From: Nostoc sp. NMS7
GTDB lineage: Bacteria; Cyanobacteriota; Cyanobacteriia; Cyanobacteriales; Nostocaceae
DNA length: 54,340 nt
Direction: 5' to 3'
NCBI RefSeq assembly: GCF_017115085.1
Contig: NZ_JABXKJ010000182.1
Location: 1 to 54,340, forward strand
Part shown: one piece after another, positions 1 through 8,650 of the stretch
Layout: the number at the start of each line of letters is the position of its first letter
How positions within the stretch are numbered: position 1 is the stretch's first letter
The notes under the pieces: model-generated
Seen by the model: only the letters and a program-made list of their open reading frames with translations
The model's database searches: none
Told to the model about the DNA's origin: nothing
Translations under genes and position numbers: made by a program

Positions 1-37
1 ATTGACGCTCGCACCCAGCAAATATGGGCTTTATCCT

Positions 38-113
38 CTTAAGTTGACACCAATGAGCAATGCTGTGCCCCTACCCGCGTAGTCTATTTACCTGAAAATA
101 GCTGTAAGTTCAC
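38..113. repeat. Dispersed intergenic repeat fragments at the 3' end of the alkaline phosphatase gene
   Basis: Two repeat pieces lie side by side. Positions 38-73 match 23097-23132 with two mismatches over 36 bases; both begin with CTTAAGTTGACACC. Positions 82-110 match the reverse complement of 17310-17338 with one mismatch over 29 bases. The second piece runs up to the alkaline phosphatase stop codon. Both appear to be ends of the inverted-repeat element family seen complete at 22955-23109 (terminal GTGTCAACTTAAG). The window edge cuts the rest. Confidence 0.7.
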
Positions 114-2059
114 GGACTGACGATCGCAGTTTTCATCGCCTGGAAAATATGACTCTGATCAACTACTCCTCTAACACCGGGCGCACTGTAAGTACCAGAG
201 CTATCTGTGAACTGGAGCTTTTGTCCAAAGGATCGAGTCAGAGTTGATGAATAAGCACCCTGGTAGTAAACAGGTACAATCCGTCGGCTATGGCTACCCC
301 AGAGGTACTTGTAATTTGGATCAGCTCCCCAGAAGTGACCAGCGTCTTTAGGGTTGTGCTTGTTGAAAGTGATGTCCTTAGCGTTATACTGCAAACCTCT
401 AGCCTGATTAGGATCAGGATTGGGAGTTAGCTTTGAAACAAAGTCCTGATTCAGAGTCAGGTAGTGGTCATGGTCAGCAGTAACAAGCAGCAGGTTCTTA
501 CTCCAACCACCATGCTTGTTTACCCAACTAATCACCTCCTGGACTGCTTTATCAAAATCATTCATGGTACCGATTAGGTTATCCATGTTGTTGTCATGAG
601 CAGACCAGTCTACATCACCTCCCTCAATCATCAGCCAGAAACCGTCTTTGTCTTTACCTAGAACTTTTAGAGCTGCTTTGCTCAAATCAGCCAAAGTCGG
701 ATTTTCGTTAATCTCTCTGGCGATAAAACTAGCATCGGTTTCACCGGGAGCCAGAGGACGGACAGTATCAGGTGTGGGGCCAGTGATTGGGTTCCCTGCT
801 GCATCAACAACAGGAACACAATCCCCAACTGTGCCAGGAATGATCTTACCTGATGGACAGGGACTTACACTCTTAACAACGGAGCTATAGAGCGAGGCGT
901 TGTTCAGACCTGTCAGACTGTAGTCTCCCTTAGAAGAGCTAGTAGGAAGGTTGCCTTCTTGTCCACGGGCACCGTATAGACCAAATAATTTGCCTCCCTT
1001 ATTTGGGTCGATGTTAGCAGCCGTCTTTAGCAGTGTCTGAGTTGCATTTGGGCCACGTTCCAAAAAGGTATAGCCATAACGATTGGACTTAGGGTTATCA
1101 CTGAGATGTTTGTAAGTGTCTTCTGTAATATAAGTGTAGTTAAAGACACCCTCTGCTGTAGTTGTACTACTTCTATTGTCAAAGTCTTTAGGATGACCGC
1201 CACCCAACAAAACATTAGGCTGAAAGTTTAGCAATGTCTGTTGCAGAATACTGTCTTGGTTAGTTTTGGTGGGGTCGTATTTACTGTCGTATTTGCTGCG
1301 ACGATTTACAAAAGAAGCGGCAGCACCAGGCGTTGCGTGGCTAATGGGTACGGAAGTAACTAGTCCTGTAGACTTACCTTTTTCTTTGGCAATTTCCAGG
1401 ATAGTTTTCAACTTTTTCTCGTAAATGTCTACACCCATTGCGTTGTTAAAGCTCTTTACGCCCGTATAAAGAGTAGTGGCGGTGTTAGCAGAGTCGGGAT
1501 AACTGTGTTTGATGTACTCTTTGTCATAAGTACCAGGATTAGCAGGGGTCAGAGGAATCCAGGGAACAGGGCCGCCCTTAGTAGGGTCGTAACCTGTCAA
1601 ATTACCATCTGCTAAACTGTTGCCATCAAGTCGATCGCCTGGATTAAAAGGAGTCGGCTGAAATGAGAAGTTAGGACGAACCGGACTTGCACCTGTGAAT
1701 GTATCAGACCCATCCAGAGCAGAGTTAGTTGTTAGGTGGGGCTGATCTTTTGGCTTCTCTGGTGTATTTCCCTGAATCGTTGTGCCATAGGTGGTCACTA
1801 GTCCATATCCAGTTAGCTTTTGGAAGCTCAGACCTGAGCCTTTACCACTAGTGTAAAAAGGGGCACCTTTGGCAACTGCTGCGGCTCGTGCCAGATTCCA
1901 ACCCATACCATCGCCAATCATGATAATTACATTAATTCCATTACCAGCGGCCATAGTCGGCTGAAAAACAGAATTACCAAATATCAGCAGAATGGTAGAG
2001 AGAAAGCCAACCATAGTCAAGGTTAGCGATCGCTTGTACTTTCGCAAAAATGAAATCAT
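110..2059 (-). CDS. Secreted alkaline phosphatase (PhoA superfamily)
   Basis: This 649-residue protein is an exported metal-dependent phosphomonoesterase of the PF00245 alkaline phosphatase family, which releases phosphate from organic esters outside the cytoplasm. Residues 1-38 form a signal peptide with a basic start (MISFLRKYKR), a hydrophobic core and an AxA-like end (PTMAA). Metal and catalytic landmarks are D50 in MIGDGMG, the nucleophile S190 in PDSANTATT, and the later clusters EGGDVDWSAHD, TADHDH and GSHS. It is longer than E. coli PhoA (about 470 residues); extra Pro/Gly/Asn-rich stretches lie around residues 95-175 and 400-440. AAGG sits ahead of the ATG. It follows a small secreted-protein gene by 32 bases and may share its transcript. 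The exact subfamily is not certain. Confidence 0.93.
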   Translation of the reverse strand: MISFLRKYKRSLTLTMVGFLSTILLIFGNSVFQPTMAAGNGINVIIMIGDGMGWNLARAAAVAKGAPFYTSGKGSGLSFQKLTGYGLVTTYGTTIQGNTPEKPKDQPHLTTNSALDGSDTFTGASPVRPNFSFQPTPFNPGDRLDGNSLADGNLTGYDPTKGGPVPWIPLTPANPGTYDKEYIKHSYPDSANTATTLYTGVKSFNNAMGVDIYEKKLKTILEIAKEKGKSTGLVTSVPISHATPGAAASFVNRRSKYDSKYDPTKTNQDSILQQTLLNFQPNVLLGGGHPKDFDNRSSTTTAEGVFNYTYITEDTYKHLSDNPKSNRYGYTFLERGPNATQTLLKTAANIDPNKGGKLFGLYGARGQEGNLPTSSSKGDYSLTGLNNASLYSSVVKSVSPCPSGKIIPGTVGDCVPVVDAAGNPITGPTPDTVRPLAPGETDASFIAREINENPTLADLSKAALKVLGKDKDGFWLMIEGGDVDWSAHDNNMDNLIGTMNDFDKAVQEVISWVNKHGGWSKNLLLVTADHDHYLTLNQDFVSKLTPNPDPNQARGLQYNAKDITFNKHNPKDAGHFWGADPNYKYLWGSHSRRIVPVYYQGAYSSTLTRSFGQKLQFTDSSGTYSAPGVRGVVDQSHIFQAMKTAIVSP

Positions 2060-2091
2060 TTCAGTGCGCCTTAAAGTTAATTTGTTAGCCG

Positions 2092-2328
2092 TTAATACTG
2101 ATAAAAATTGGGTTCTAGATGAGTAGCACTGAAGTCTGAGTACGTAGGAGTTACATCTAGCTGAGTAGAGGGTATTGTATGACTCTGGTTAGAGGCAGTT
2201 GCTGGTTGTTGATTCGATGTTCCGAAGAATAACAGGACTGCCAGAAACAGACCGGATATGAACCAAACTAATGTGCGTTTGTACTGTTTTAGTAATGAAA
2301 TCATTTGGGATTTGGGAATTAAATTCAT
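2092..2328 (-). CDS. Small secreted protein with a signal peptide paralogous to that of the adjacent alkaline phosphatase
   Basis: This 78-residue protein has no domain I recognise. From residue 9 it reads MISLLKQYKR, a hydrophobic stretch, then a Gln/Pro/Ala segment, and aligns with the first 38 residues of the downstream phosphatase (MISFLRKYKR). Both end their hydrophobic segment with FG.S..QP..A. The rest is a short Ser/Thr/Tyr-rich tail of about 40 residues. The DNA around both ATGs also shares AATGAAATCATTT. AAGAGG at 2340-2345 supports the ATG at 2328; the internal ATG at 2304 is the alternative. It is probably exported and co-transcribed with the phosphatase. It could be the remnant of a duplicated phosphatase 5' end rather than a functional peptide. 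Confidence 0.55.
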   Translation of the reverse strand: MNLIPKSQMISLLKQYKRTLVWFISGLFLAVLLFFGTSNQQPATASNQSHTIPSTQLDVTPTYSDFSATHLEPNFYQY

Positions 2329-2561
2329 GATTGAGTAAACCTCTTAGTAAATAACCGATTAACAATCGTAATAATGCCAATAAGCATTATATTTAAATAT
2401 TAATTTTAGGAAAAAATTTTGGTGTTTGATAGTGACATTAAACAAAAAAATAATTCTTGCTAGTGGTCTGCCAAGGAAACTTTGACCAGTAAATAAATTC
2501 TTCAATTTCTCTTCTTTCTTCCTTCGCGCTCTTTGCGTCCTTCTCCCAAGGAGAGACGCTA

Positions 2562-2686
2562 AGGGACTTCCAACTAAAAAAATATTCCATCGCATTAAGG
2601 CAGGGGAGCAGGGAGCTTTCTAGCATGGGGGAGGAATAGTCGTGTTGATTCCAGAAATTGGGATAATTTATTTTTTGGAAGTCCCT
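2562..2686. repeat. Short inverted-repeat element (MITE-like)
   Basis: The element starts AGGGACTTCCAA and ends TTGGAAGTCCCT, forming terminal inverted repeats next to A/T runs, and is 125 bp long. The interior has no plausible gene. The 2329-2770 gap contains this element, a degenerate 'ctttgcgtccttctcccaaggagagacgc' type repeat at about 2525-2560 (hairpin-forming), and otherwise AT-rich DNA. Open frames here are fragments created by the repeat. Confidence 0.7.
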
Positions 2687-2770
2687 AACGCGAATGCGGT
2701 TCGTTCCTTTACCCTTCAAACTTCGCTTGACAGACTACTATTACAATATATATGAGCTATTCTTTTGGTT

Positions 2771-3751
2771 TTAATTTGTTTTACTCGCAGACAACATTAA
2801 AACTATATCTTGGTTAAATAAAGGATGAATTGGCATTAATGAAGGTTTTCTATAGCTAGTTAGCTGCAAAGTTATTTCAGCAATATTAAAGTTTGTTTGG
2901 AGGTGATCTTGCAACTGAGTAAGTAAGCGATCGCGTTCTTGGATAGTTGTACATTCAACAGTCAAATTGGCACAAAGCATTACCTTATTTGAGCTAATTG
3001 CCCAGATATGAAGTTTTTCTACTTCGACAACACCAGCAAAAGATTTGAGAGATATTTCCACTTCAATGGGATCAATTGATTGTGGTGCATACTCCAAAAA
3101 AATCTTCAGGCTTTCTTGGACTAGGGGTAAAGCACTTAAACCAGTAAAAGTTGCAACTACTAAACTAATAGCGACATCTGCCCACCACCAATCCCAAAGA
3201 TGAACTGCTAAAGCAGCTATAATTACGCCAACAGAACTAGCAGTATCGGCGATGACATGAAGCAAAGCCCCCCGTAAGTTTAAGTCGTCGTGAGTGTGGG
3301 GATGAAGCAAGGTAATGTTAAGTAAATTTACGATTAAACCTAACACTGCGATTCCTAACATTGGTAAGCCCAAAATAGTTGCTGGATGTTGCCAGCGCCC
3401 AATAGCTTCCCATGAGATAAAAGTTGCGATCGCCACCAAACCTAATCCATTCAACAAAGCTGCTAAAACTTCGATACGCTGATGTCCGAATGTTGCCTGA
3501 CTCTTAGCTGGTTGCTGTGCTAAGAAACTTGCAAATAGTGAGATTAGCAAGGCTGTAATATCAGATAATATATGTCCTGCATCTGCTTGTAGAGATAAAC
3601 TTTGACTCCACAAACCCACACTCCACTCAGCAACAAAAAAACAAGCAAGTAAACCTAATGTTATCCACAACATTTTGGCTTTTTGCCGACTTCTAAGCAC
3701 TTTTGTCGAAGTATCTTTGCACTTACATTTATCCCATTGAAGTGAAAGCAT
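2771..3751 (-). CDS. Cation diffusion facilitator (CDF) family metal exporter
   Basis: This 326-residue inner-membrane protein belongs to the CDF/ZnT family, which exports Zn2+, Co2+ or related divalent metals in exchange for protons. Six transmembrane segments can be placed between residues 27 and 220. The metal-site motifs of TM2 and TM5 are present: ADAGHILSD gives H60 and D64, and HVIADTASS gives H165 and D169. A short His-rich loop (HPHTHDD, residues 150-156) lies before TM5, as in zinc transporters. A cytoplasmic domain of about 90 residues follows. The N-terminus carries CKCKD, which might bind metal. It stands alone, with repeat DNA on one side and an AT-rich spacer on the other. The metal cannot be read from sequence; zinc is a reasonable guess. 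Confidence 0.92.
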   Translation of the reverse strand: MLSLQWDKCKCKDTSTKVLRSRQKAKMLWITLGLLACFFVAEWSVGLWSQSLSLQADAGHILSDITALLISLFASFLAQQPAKSQATFGHQRIEVLAALLNGLGLVAIATFISWEAIGRWQHPATILGLPMLGIAVLGLIVNLLNITLLHPHTHDDLNLRGALLHVIADTASSVGVIIAALAVHLWDWWWADVAISLVVATFTGLSALPLVQESLKIFLEYAPQSIDPIEVEISLKSFAGVVEVEKLHIWAISSNKVMLCANLTVECTTIQERDRLLTQLQDHLQTNFNIAEITLQLTSYRKPSLMPIHPLFNQDIVLMLSASKTN

Positions 3752-4119
3752 TACCCAAAAAAACCTTTAAATCTAAAGTATTGTCCTGAAAAATCTCCAC
3801 CTTAAAAGTTGTGATGGGTCTGTTCTAAATTTAGAATGCTACGTTATCAAAGATTATCCTCAAATAGGCACTATATATTTCTGGAAATTACTCACTAATT
3901 TTTTATTCTAGAGATACATAATTTTAAATGCACTAATTTGCTAAGACTAAGAATATATAAAAATTATCTTGGTTAATTTAAGGGATAGTAATCGTTATGT
4001 TAAGAATGATAATTTAAGTAGGTAGGCGTAATTAAACATAAGATAAAACCTCACCCTCAATCACTCTCCGTGAGTTCGGAGAGGGAAGCCGGAGGCAGAG
4101 TTTTTCCAAAAATAATTAG
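3752..4119. other. AT-rich intergenic spacer with one repeat fragment
   Basis: No gene is visible. The spacer is AT-rich upstream of the CDF gene (which reads leftward) and ends at the 3' end of the broken DsbA-like gene. At 4046-4100 it holds a fragment of the common cyanobacterial repeat AAACCTCACCCTC...CTCTCCG-TGAG-CGGAGAG, a hairpin. The fragment is also seen at 6517-6555 and, in longer form, at 46807 and 49922. Confidence 0.5.
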
Positions 4120-4788
4120 CTACGAATTACGGATTACTAATTGTTTGACCTTTTCTGTTACCCAATCGACACGATCCTTTCCCCAGAATCTTTCGCCTTC
4201 CACTACCCAGGTTGGCACCCCAGGACAGCCAAATTGCTCGTATTCTGCCAAAGCTGCCACTGCTGCTTGTTGAGCTGCTTCGCCGTATACTAATTCCAGA
4301 ATGCGATCGCCATTCAGCCCAACATCATTTGCAACTTTCTTAATCACAGACTCATCGTTGACATCAAGCAGGTCAATATACGACGCTCGAAAGAAAGCAG
4401 CATCAAGCAGATGCTCCTTCCCAGTTCCACAAGCAGCGTAATACGCTCTGGCCGGAAGTTCTTCACGACCAAGCTGCATTTTCTCCCAACGCTTCATCCA
4501 TCTACCAAATTCTTCATACTCCTTGAGCCGAATTTCAATGCCGTACTTTTTCGCCCACCGCAGACAATCTTCTTTGTGATACGACGATAACAGGGCGCTT
4601 TCACTTCGTCCTTGCAGGTCAGCTACCTTTATACCTCGCTCCTTCGGTATGTATATTGGTCATCGTTCAATATCAACAGGTAAACCCCGCAATGCTTTTT
4701 CGGCAAGAGCAATACCAATATATGAATTTGACGAGTGGTATATCGAGTAGGAGTAAACTTTGATTCGCTGCCACATCTTGGCTCGCAT
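4120..4788 (-). pseudogene. DsbA-family / 2-hydroxychromene-2-carboxylate isomerase-like gene interrupted by an in-frame TGA
   Basis: Reading from ATG 4788, one uninterrupted frame gives MRAKMWQRIKVYSYSIYHSS..., then TGA as codon 43 (4660-4662), then PIYIPKERGIKVADLQGR and on to the stop at 4120. The frame does not shift; only the one stop breaks it. The 222-codon length, the N-terminal thioredoxin-fold strand with YSIYHSSNSYIG, the Leu-rich helix, and the C-terminal FGCPGVPTWVVEGERFWGKDR segment are typical of the DsbA/HCCA-isomerase family. In relatives the stop position is usually occupied by a charged residue, so CGA (Arg) to TGA is the simplest origin. The downstream part could restart at ATG 4497 (125 residues), but that would lack the thioredoxin N-terminus. 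Likely a recent pseudogene; a sequencing error is possible. Confidence 0.75.
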
Positions 4789-4982
4789 AGACAACTAACT
4801 AATAATATTACGAATTAGCGAGTATTCAAGCATCGGAGTCCCCATGCTCAGTATCTGGTTGCTACAGTCGCGGTGAAAAATATTAAGCTGGTAAATAGCA
4901 CGTTAAAACTTTAGCGGAAATTCGGAATCGCATTCATCGGCGGTTTAAAATTCTCCATTGGCGAACTACTTGTAATTACATT

Positions 4983-6452
4983 ATGTTTGATGCATTATCT
5001 GACCGTTTGGAATCCGCCTGGAAAAAACTGCGGGGACAGGACAAAATTTCTCAATCCAACATTCAAGATGCTTTGCGCGAAGTGCGCCGCGCCTTGTTGG
5101 AGGCAGATGTCAACCTCCAGGTAGTCAAAGATTTTATTAGCGAAGTCGAAGCCAAAGCACAGGGAGCCGAGGTGATTACCGGCGTGCGACCTGACCAACA
5201 GTTTATCAAAATTGTTCACGATGAACTGGTGCAGGTGATGGGAGAAGAAAATGTTCCCATAGCAGAAGCCCAGGAAAAGCCTACTATTGTGCTAATGGCT
5301 GGGTTGCAAGGTACTGGTAAAACCACAGCTACCGCGAAGTTAGCCTTACATCTACGAAAATTAGATCGTAGCTGTTTATTGGTGGCGACAGACGTATATC
5401 GCCCAGCCGCGATCGACCAGTTGGTGACGTTGGGTAAGCAAATTGACGTACCAGTATTTGAACTAGGAAGCGACGCCGATCCCGTAGAAATTGCTCGGCA
5501 AGGTGTAGAACGCGCTAGGGCAGAAGGTGTAAACACAGTAATTATTGATACTGCTGGACGCCTGCAAATTGACGAAGAAATGATGGCGGAATTAGCCCGG
5601 ATCAAAGCAACAGTCCAACCCCATGAAACTCTGTTGGTGGTGGACGCGATGACTGGTCAAGAGGCAGCTAATCTTACCCGCACCTTCCATGACAAGATCG
5701 GAATTACTGGGGCGATTCTCACCAAGTTGGATGGTGATAGCCGTGGTGGTGCAGCGCTTTCGGTGCGAAAGATTTCGGGAGCACCGATTAAGTTTGTGGG
5801 CGTGGGTGAGAAAGTCGAGGCACTGCAACCGTTTTATCCTGATCGCATGGCATCGCGGATTCTGGGAATGGGTGATGTTCTCACCCTGGTAGAAAAAGCC
5901 CAAGAAGAGTTTGACTTAGCAGATGCGGAGAAAATGCAGGAGAAAATCTTGTCAGCGAAGTTTGACTTTACTGATTTTCTCAAGCAGCTGCGGATGCTGA
6001 AGAATATGGGATCTCTGGGAGGCTTAATCAAGATGATTCCAGGGATGAACAAGCTCTCAGATGATCAGCTCAAACATGGAGAAACCCAGTTAAAGCGCTG
6101 TGAGGCGATGATTAACTCCATGACTCGCCAAGAACGCCACGACCCCGATTTATTAGCGAGTTCTCCCAGTCGGCGGCGGCGGATTGCTTCTGGCTCCGGC
6201 TATAGAGAGTCCGATGTTACAAAACTGGTGGGTGATTTCCAAAAAATGCGATCGCTCATGCAGCAAATGGGTCAAGGTGGCTTCCCTGGAATGCCGGGAA
6301 TGTTCGGCGGTGGTGGCGGTATGGGTAATGCCTTCGCAGGTGCAGGTAATCGTCCCGCAGCCCCAGGATGGCGAGGTTATGGTGGTGACGCCCCAGGTAC
6401 GAAAAAGAAAAAAACCAAAGATAAAAAGAAAAAAGGCTTCGGCAATCTTTAG
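4983..6452 (+). CDS. ffh: Signal recognition particle GTPase Ffh (SRP54)
   Basis: Ffh binds signal peptides and 4.5S/scRNA and delivers ribosomes to the FtsY receptor for co-translational membrane insertion. The 489 residues show the N domain (1-85), then the GTPase domain with GLQGTGKTT (P loop), DTAGRL (G3) and TKLDGDSRGG (G4/closing loop). The Met-rich M domain follows from about residue 325 (IPGMNKLSDDQLK, then SPSRRRRIASGSG). The C-terminus is a Gly/Met-rich tail (GGGGGMGNAF) ending in poly-Lys, as usual in cyanobacteria. The gene is followed by rpsP, khpA and phoH on the same strand; this order is conserved in related cyanobacteria. A repeat-filled spacer of 329 bases separates it from rpsP, so they may not share a transcript. 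Confidence 0.98.
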   Translation: MFDALSDRLESAWKKLRGQDKISQSNIQDALREVRRALLEADVNLQVVKDFISEVEAKAQGAEVITGVRPDQQFIKIVHDELVQVMGEENVPIAEAQEKPTIVLMAGLQGTGKTTATAKLALHLRKLDRSCLLVATDVYRPAAIDQLVTLGKQIDVPVFELGSDADPVEIARQGVERARAEGVNTVIIDTAGRLQIDEEMMAELARIKATVQPHETLLVVDAMTGQEAANLTRTFHDKIGITGAILTKLDGDSRGGAALSVRKISGAPIKFVGVGEKVEALQPFYPDRMASRILGMGDVLTLVEKAQEEFDLADAEKMQEKILSAKFDFTDFLKQLRMLKNMGSLGGLIKMIPGMNKLSDDQLKHGETQLKRCEAMINSMTRQERHDPDLLASSPSRRRRIASGSGYRESDVTKLVGDFQKMRSLMQQMGQGGFPGMPGMFGGGGGMGNAFAGAGNRPAAPGWRGYGGDAPGTKKKKTKDKKKKGFGNL

Positions 6453-6781
6453 TCATTGGTCATTGGTCATTGACTAAGGAATAAGAATTAAATAACATCC
6501 AATTTATGCCCTGGCTTACCTCACCCTCAATCCCTCTCCTTGTAAAGGAGAGGGAGGCTAGAGACAAGATGAAGTTTTGCATTTTATTTAATCCACGTTC
6601 CTAATGACAAAGGACTAATAGCAGCAAATGCTAGGCAGTGCTAAAATTAGCATTTCCACCTCAGAATTTATTAGCAAAGGAAAGTGACCCGCAATTTCTC
6701 GGCAGCAGCCAGTATTTGGGTTACTTCCTCGCTAACTAGTTGCTAACTAATATCTAACAATAGGAGAATGATTCTTCAACC
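6453..6781 (+). other. Spacer between ffh and rpsP with short repeats
   Basis: The spacer holds heptamer repeats (CATTGGT, at about 6456-6472), a hairpin repeat at 6517-6555 (CTCTCCTTGTAAAGGAGAG), and then unique DNA that should carry the rpsP promoter. A purine-rich ribosome-binding sequence (TAGGAG) lies about 14 bases ahead of the rpsP ATG. No gene is visible. Confidence 0.5.
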
Positions 6782-7042
6782 ATGATCAAACTGCGCTTGA
6801 AGCGATTCGGTAAAAAGCGGGAAGCAAGTTACCGCATTGTCGCCATTAACAACCTCGCTCGCCGTGATGGCCGTCCCCTAGAAGAGTTGGGATTCTACAA
6901 CCCCAGAACCGATGAAGTGCGACTAGACGTTCCCGGCATCGTCAAGCGACTACAACAAGGCGCTCAACCCACCGATACCGTCCGTCGCATTTTAGTAAAA
7001 GCCAATGTTTTTGAACAGGTCAGTGCCACAGCCGCATCATAA
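6782..7042 (+). CDS. rpsP: 30S ribosomal protein S16
   Basis: This 86-residue protein is a small-subunit ribosomal protein needed for 30S assembly. The N-terminal [20 protein letters not shown], the central [16 protein letters not shown] and the later [18 protein letters not shown] are diagnostic for S16, and the length is normal. The TAGGAG upstream supports the ATG. The 3' end overlaps the likely start of khpA by 38 bases, which suggests translational coupling. Confidence 0.98.
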   Translation: MIKLRLKRFGKKREASYRIVAINNLARRDGRPLEELGFYNPRTDEVRLDVPGIVKRLQQGAQPTDTVRRILVKANVFEQVSATAAS

Positions 7043-7439
7043 TTCTGGAATAATATCCCCAACAGCTAGTCCCAACTATCTTGGGCTGGTTCAGTTTTTG
7101 GTGCAGCCGTTTTTGGAATCTCCAGAGACTTTAAGCGTCGATTGTGAAATTTCTCAAGCCCTCAACCGGGTTTGGATTCGCATCGCCTTTGAAAGCACAG
7201 ATAAAGGGAAAGTGTTTGGTCGAGGGGGACGAAATATTGAGGCGATTCGTACAGTAATTGCCGCAGCCGCAGCCGCAGCTGGGCAATCAACATACCTGGA
7301 TATCTACGGCAGCACCACTCCGGGCCGCGAGGGTATGTCTTTTGATGAAGACACAGAGGAGCGATCGCCACCGCCAACTAGGAGAGAACCGCGTGGAAAT
7401 GATGGACCTAGACCCATTGTTAAACCCCGCCTCCGCTAG
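7005..7439 (+). CDS. khpA: KH-domain RNA-binding protein (KhpA family)
   Basis: This is a small single-KH RNA-binding protein of the KhpA (YlqC) type that sits next to rpsP in many bacteria. The KH signature is [19 protein letters not shown] with the GRGG loop, followed by an Ala-rich helix and a charged Pro/Arg-rich tail ([15 protein letters not shown]). Residues 25-75 form the N-terminal half of the domain. The ATG at 7005 lies inside rpsP in another frame. No ATG occurs in frame between the rpsP stop and the domain, so the overlapping start is the best choice, although the first 20 residues look poorly conserved. The length is 144 residues. The family is implicated in global RNA binding and, in some bacteria, cell-envelope control. 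Confidence 0.9.
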   Translation: MFLNRSVPQPHHNSGIISPTASPNYLGLVQFLVQPFLESPETLSVDCEISQALNRVWIRIAFESTDKGKVFGRGGRNIEAIRTVIAAAAAAAGQSTYLDIYGSTTPGREGMSFDEDTEERSPPPTRREPRGNDGPRPIVKPRLR

Positions 7440-7550
7440 GTTCAAACTAGAGAGCAAGTCTGAGCGGTTGTAGTTACCTCCGCTCAGAATTTTTATAAAA
7501 ATGGAAAGTAGCAAAAAGATTTTTGGATCTTTTTTTGGACTCTTCACTAG

Positions 7551-7576
7551 TAGGGGCGTACACCAGTACGCCCCTA
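7551..7576. repeat. Perfect 11-bp inverted repeat (palindromic element) between khpA and phoH
   Basis: TAGGGGCGTAC and its exact reverse complement are separated by four bases (ACCA). The hairpin follows a T-rich stretch. It could be a terminator or attenuator, or a copy of the TAGGGGC...GCCCCTA palindromes spread through the window (36223-36252 is another). No U tract follows directly on the + strand, so simple intrinsic termination is doubtful. Confidence 0.6.
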
Positions 7577-7696
7577 CAGCCGATTAATTTGTTGCAAAGA
7601 TTTTTCCAAAATGTAAGTAATAAAAGCGTAATTTCGCCCTTAACGATAAAATATTTACCTTTGTCAAAAACAGATCCTCACGAATTAAGAAATACT

Positions 7697-8650
7697 ATGG
7701 CAGGTGCCTTAACAATTCAGCTGCCGAATATTGCTAGCGCGATCGCTCTAGCCGGGGATGGAGAAGAAAATCTCAAAATCTTATCTCGGCAAACAGGAGC
7801 CATTTTAGTGCTACGCGGACAGGAATTACTGATTTCTGGTACCGTTGGGCAAATTGATCTGGCTTCTCGATTAGTGCGATCGCTTGAAGACCTCTGGATT
7901 AAAGGCAATACTATTTCCAGTGCCGATATTTTAACAGCCCGTCAAGCCATTGATAGCGATCGGCAAGGGGAACTGCAAGATTTACAGCGAGATGTCCTCG
8001 CCAAAAGTCGCCGAGGTGAAGAAGTTCGGGCTAAAACCTTCCGCCAGCGTCAATATATCGACGCACTCCGTAAACGTGATCTCACCTTTGGTGTTGGGCC
8101 TGCTGGTACCGGTAAGACTTATCTCGCTGTGGTTGTCGCCGTGCAAGCACTCCTTGCTAACCAGTTTGAAAAGTTAATTTTAACTCGCCCTGCCGTCGAA
8201 GCTGGTGAAAAACTCGGTTTTTTGCCTGGAGACTTGCAGCAGAAAGTTAATCCTTATCTCCGCCCACTTTATGATGCTATTTATGAATTCATCGACCCAG
8301 AAAAAGTACCCAGTTTGATGGAACGCGGTGTGATTGAAGTCGCACCACTCGCCTATATGCGGGGACGCACCCTCAATAACGCCTTTGTAATTGTGGATGA
8401 AGCTCAAAATACTACACCCGCTCAGATGAAAATGGTTTTAACTCGTTTGGGTTTCCGTTCGCGGATGGTGATTACAGGCGACATGACGCAAACTGATTTA
8501 CCACTTCACCAACAATCGGGTTTAGGAGTGGCTTTACAAATTCTAAAACACGTTGAAGGCATTGCCTTTTGCGAATTTTCCCAAAAAGATGTCGTGCGCC
8601 ATCCTCTAGTTCAGCGCATTGTCGCGGCTTATGAACAATACGAAAAATAA
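7697..8650 (+). CDS. PhoH-like ATPase
   Basis: This PhoH-family P-loop ATPase (PF02562) is probably involved in RNA metabolism; E. coli homologues are phosphate-inducible, but the function is not settled. The P loop is GPAGTGKTYLAV, Walker B is FVIVDEAQN, and TGDMTQTDLP is sensor-like. The N-terminal 95 residues form the KH-like region common to this family (KILSRQTGAILVLRGQEL). I place the start at ATG 7697 (MAGALTIQLPN, 317 residues). The open frame extends 58 codons further upstream, but that part runs through the palindrome at 7551-7576 and is not protein-like. It ends the ffh-rpsP-khpA-phoH block. Confidence 0.93.
   Translation: MAGALTIQLPNIASAIALAGDGEENLKILSRQTGAILVLRGQELLISGTVGQIDLASRLVRSLEDLWIKGNTISSADILTARQAIDSDRQGELQDLQRDVLAKSRRGEEVRAKTFRQRQYIDALRKRDLTFGVGPAGTGKTYLAVVVAVQALLANQFEKLILTRPAVEAGEKLGFLPGDLQQKVNPYLRPLYDAIYEFIDPEKVPSLMERGVIEVAPLAYMRGRTLNNAFVIVDEAQNTTPAQMKMVLTRLGFRSRMVITGDMTQTDLPLHQQSGLGVALQILKHVEGIAFCEFSQKDVVRHPLVQRIVAAYEQYEK

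Noticed and set aside
2305..2420. Pho box upstream of the small secreted protein and phosphatase
   Set aside because: I looked for TTAA-type 8-bp direct repeats and saw only GTTAATCGGTTATTTA, which is too weak to call.
2359..2719. Two ORFs of 78 and 93 residues in the spacer
   Set aside because: They run through the inverted-repeat element 2562-2686 and have no recognisable protein pattern.
4120..4497. A 125-residue DsbA-like ORF starting at 4497
   Set aside because: Reading upstream in the same frame shows the family's N-terminal part to codon 1 at 4788, broken only by one TGA, so I annotate the whole interrupted gene.
4660..4662. TGA as selenocysteine
   Set aside because: The position is not a catalytic Cys site, no stem-loop for recoding was seen, and selenocysteine use is not known to me in cyanobacteria; a nonsense change is simpler.
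5689..5892. Alternative-frame ORFs inside ffh, amt, aspS and the kinase gene
   Set aside because: They are shadows of real genes in other frames with no independent support.
7523..7696. 58-residue extension of PhoH
   Set aside because: It is read through the palindrome at 7551-7576; MAGALTIQLPN at 7697 matches the expected start.
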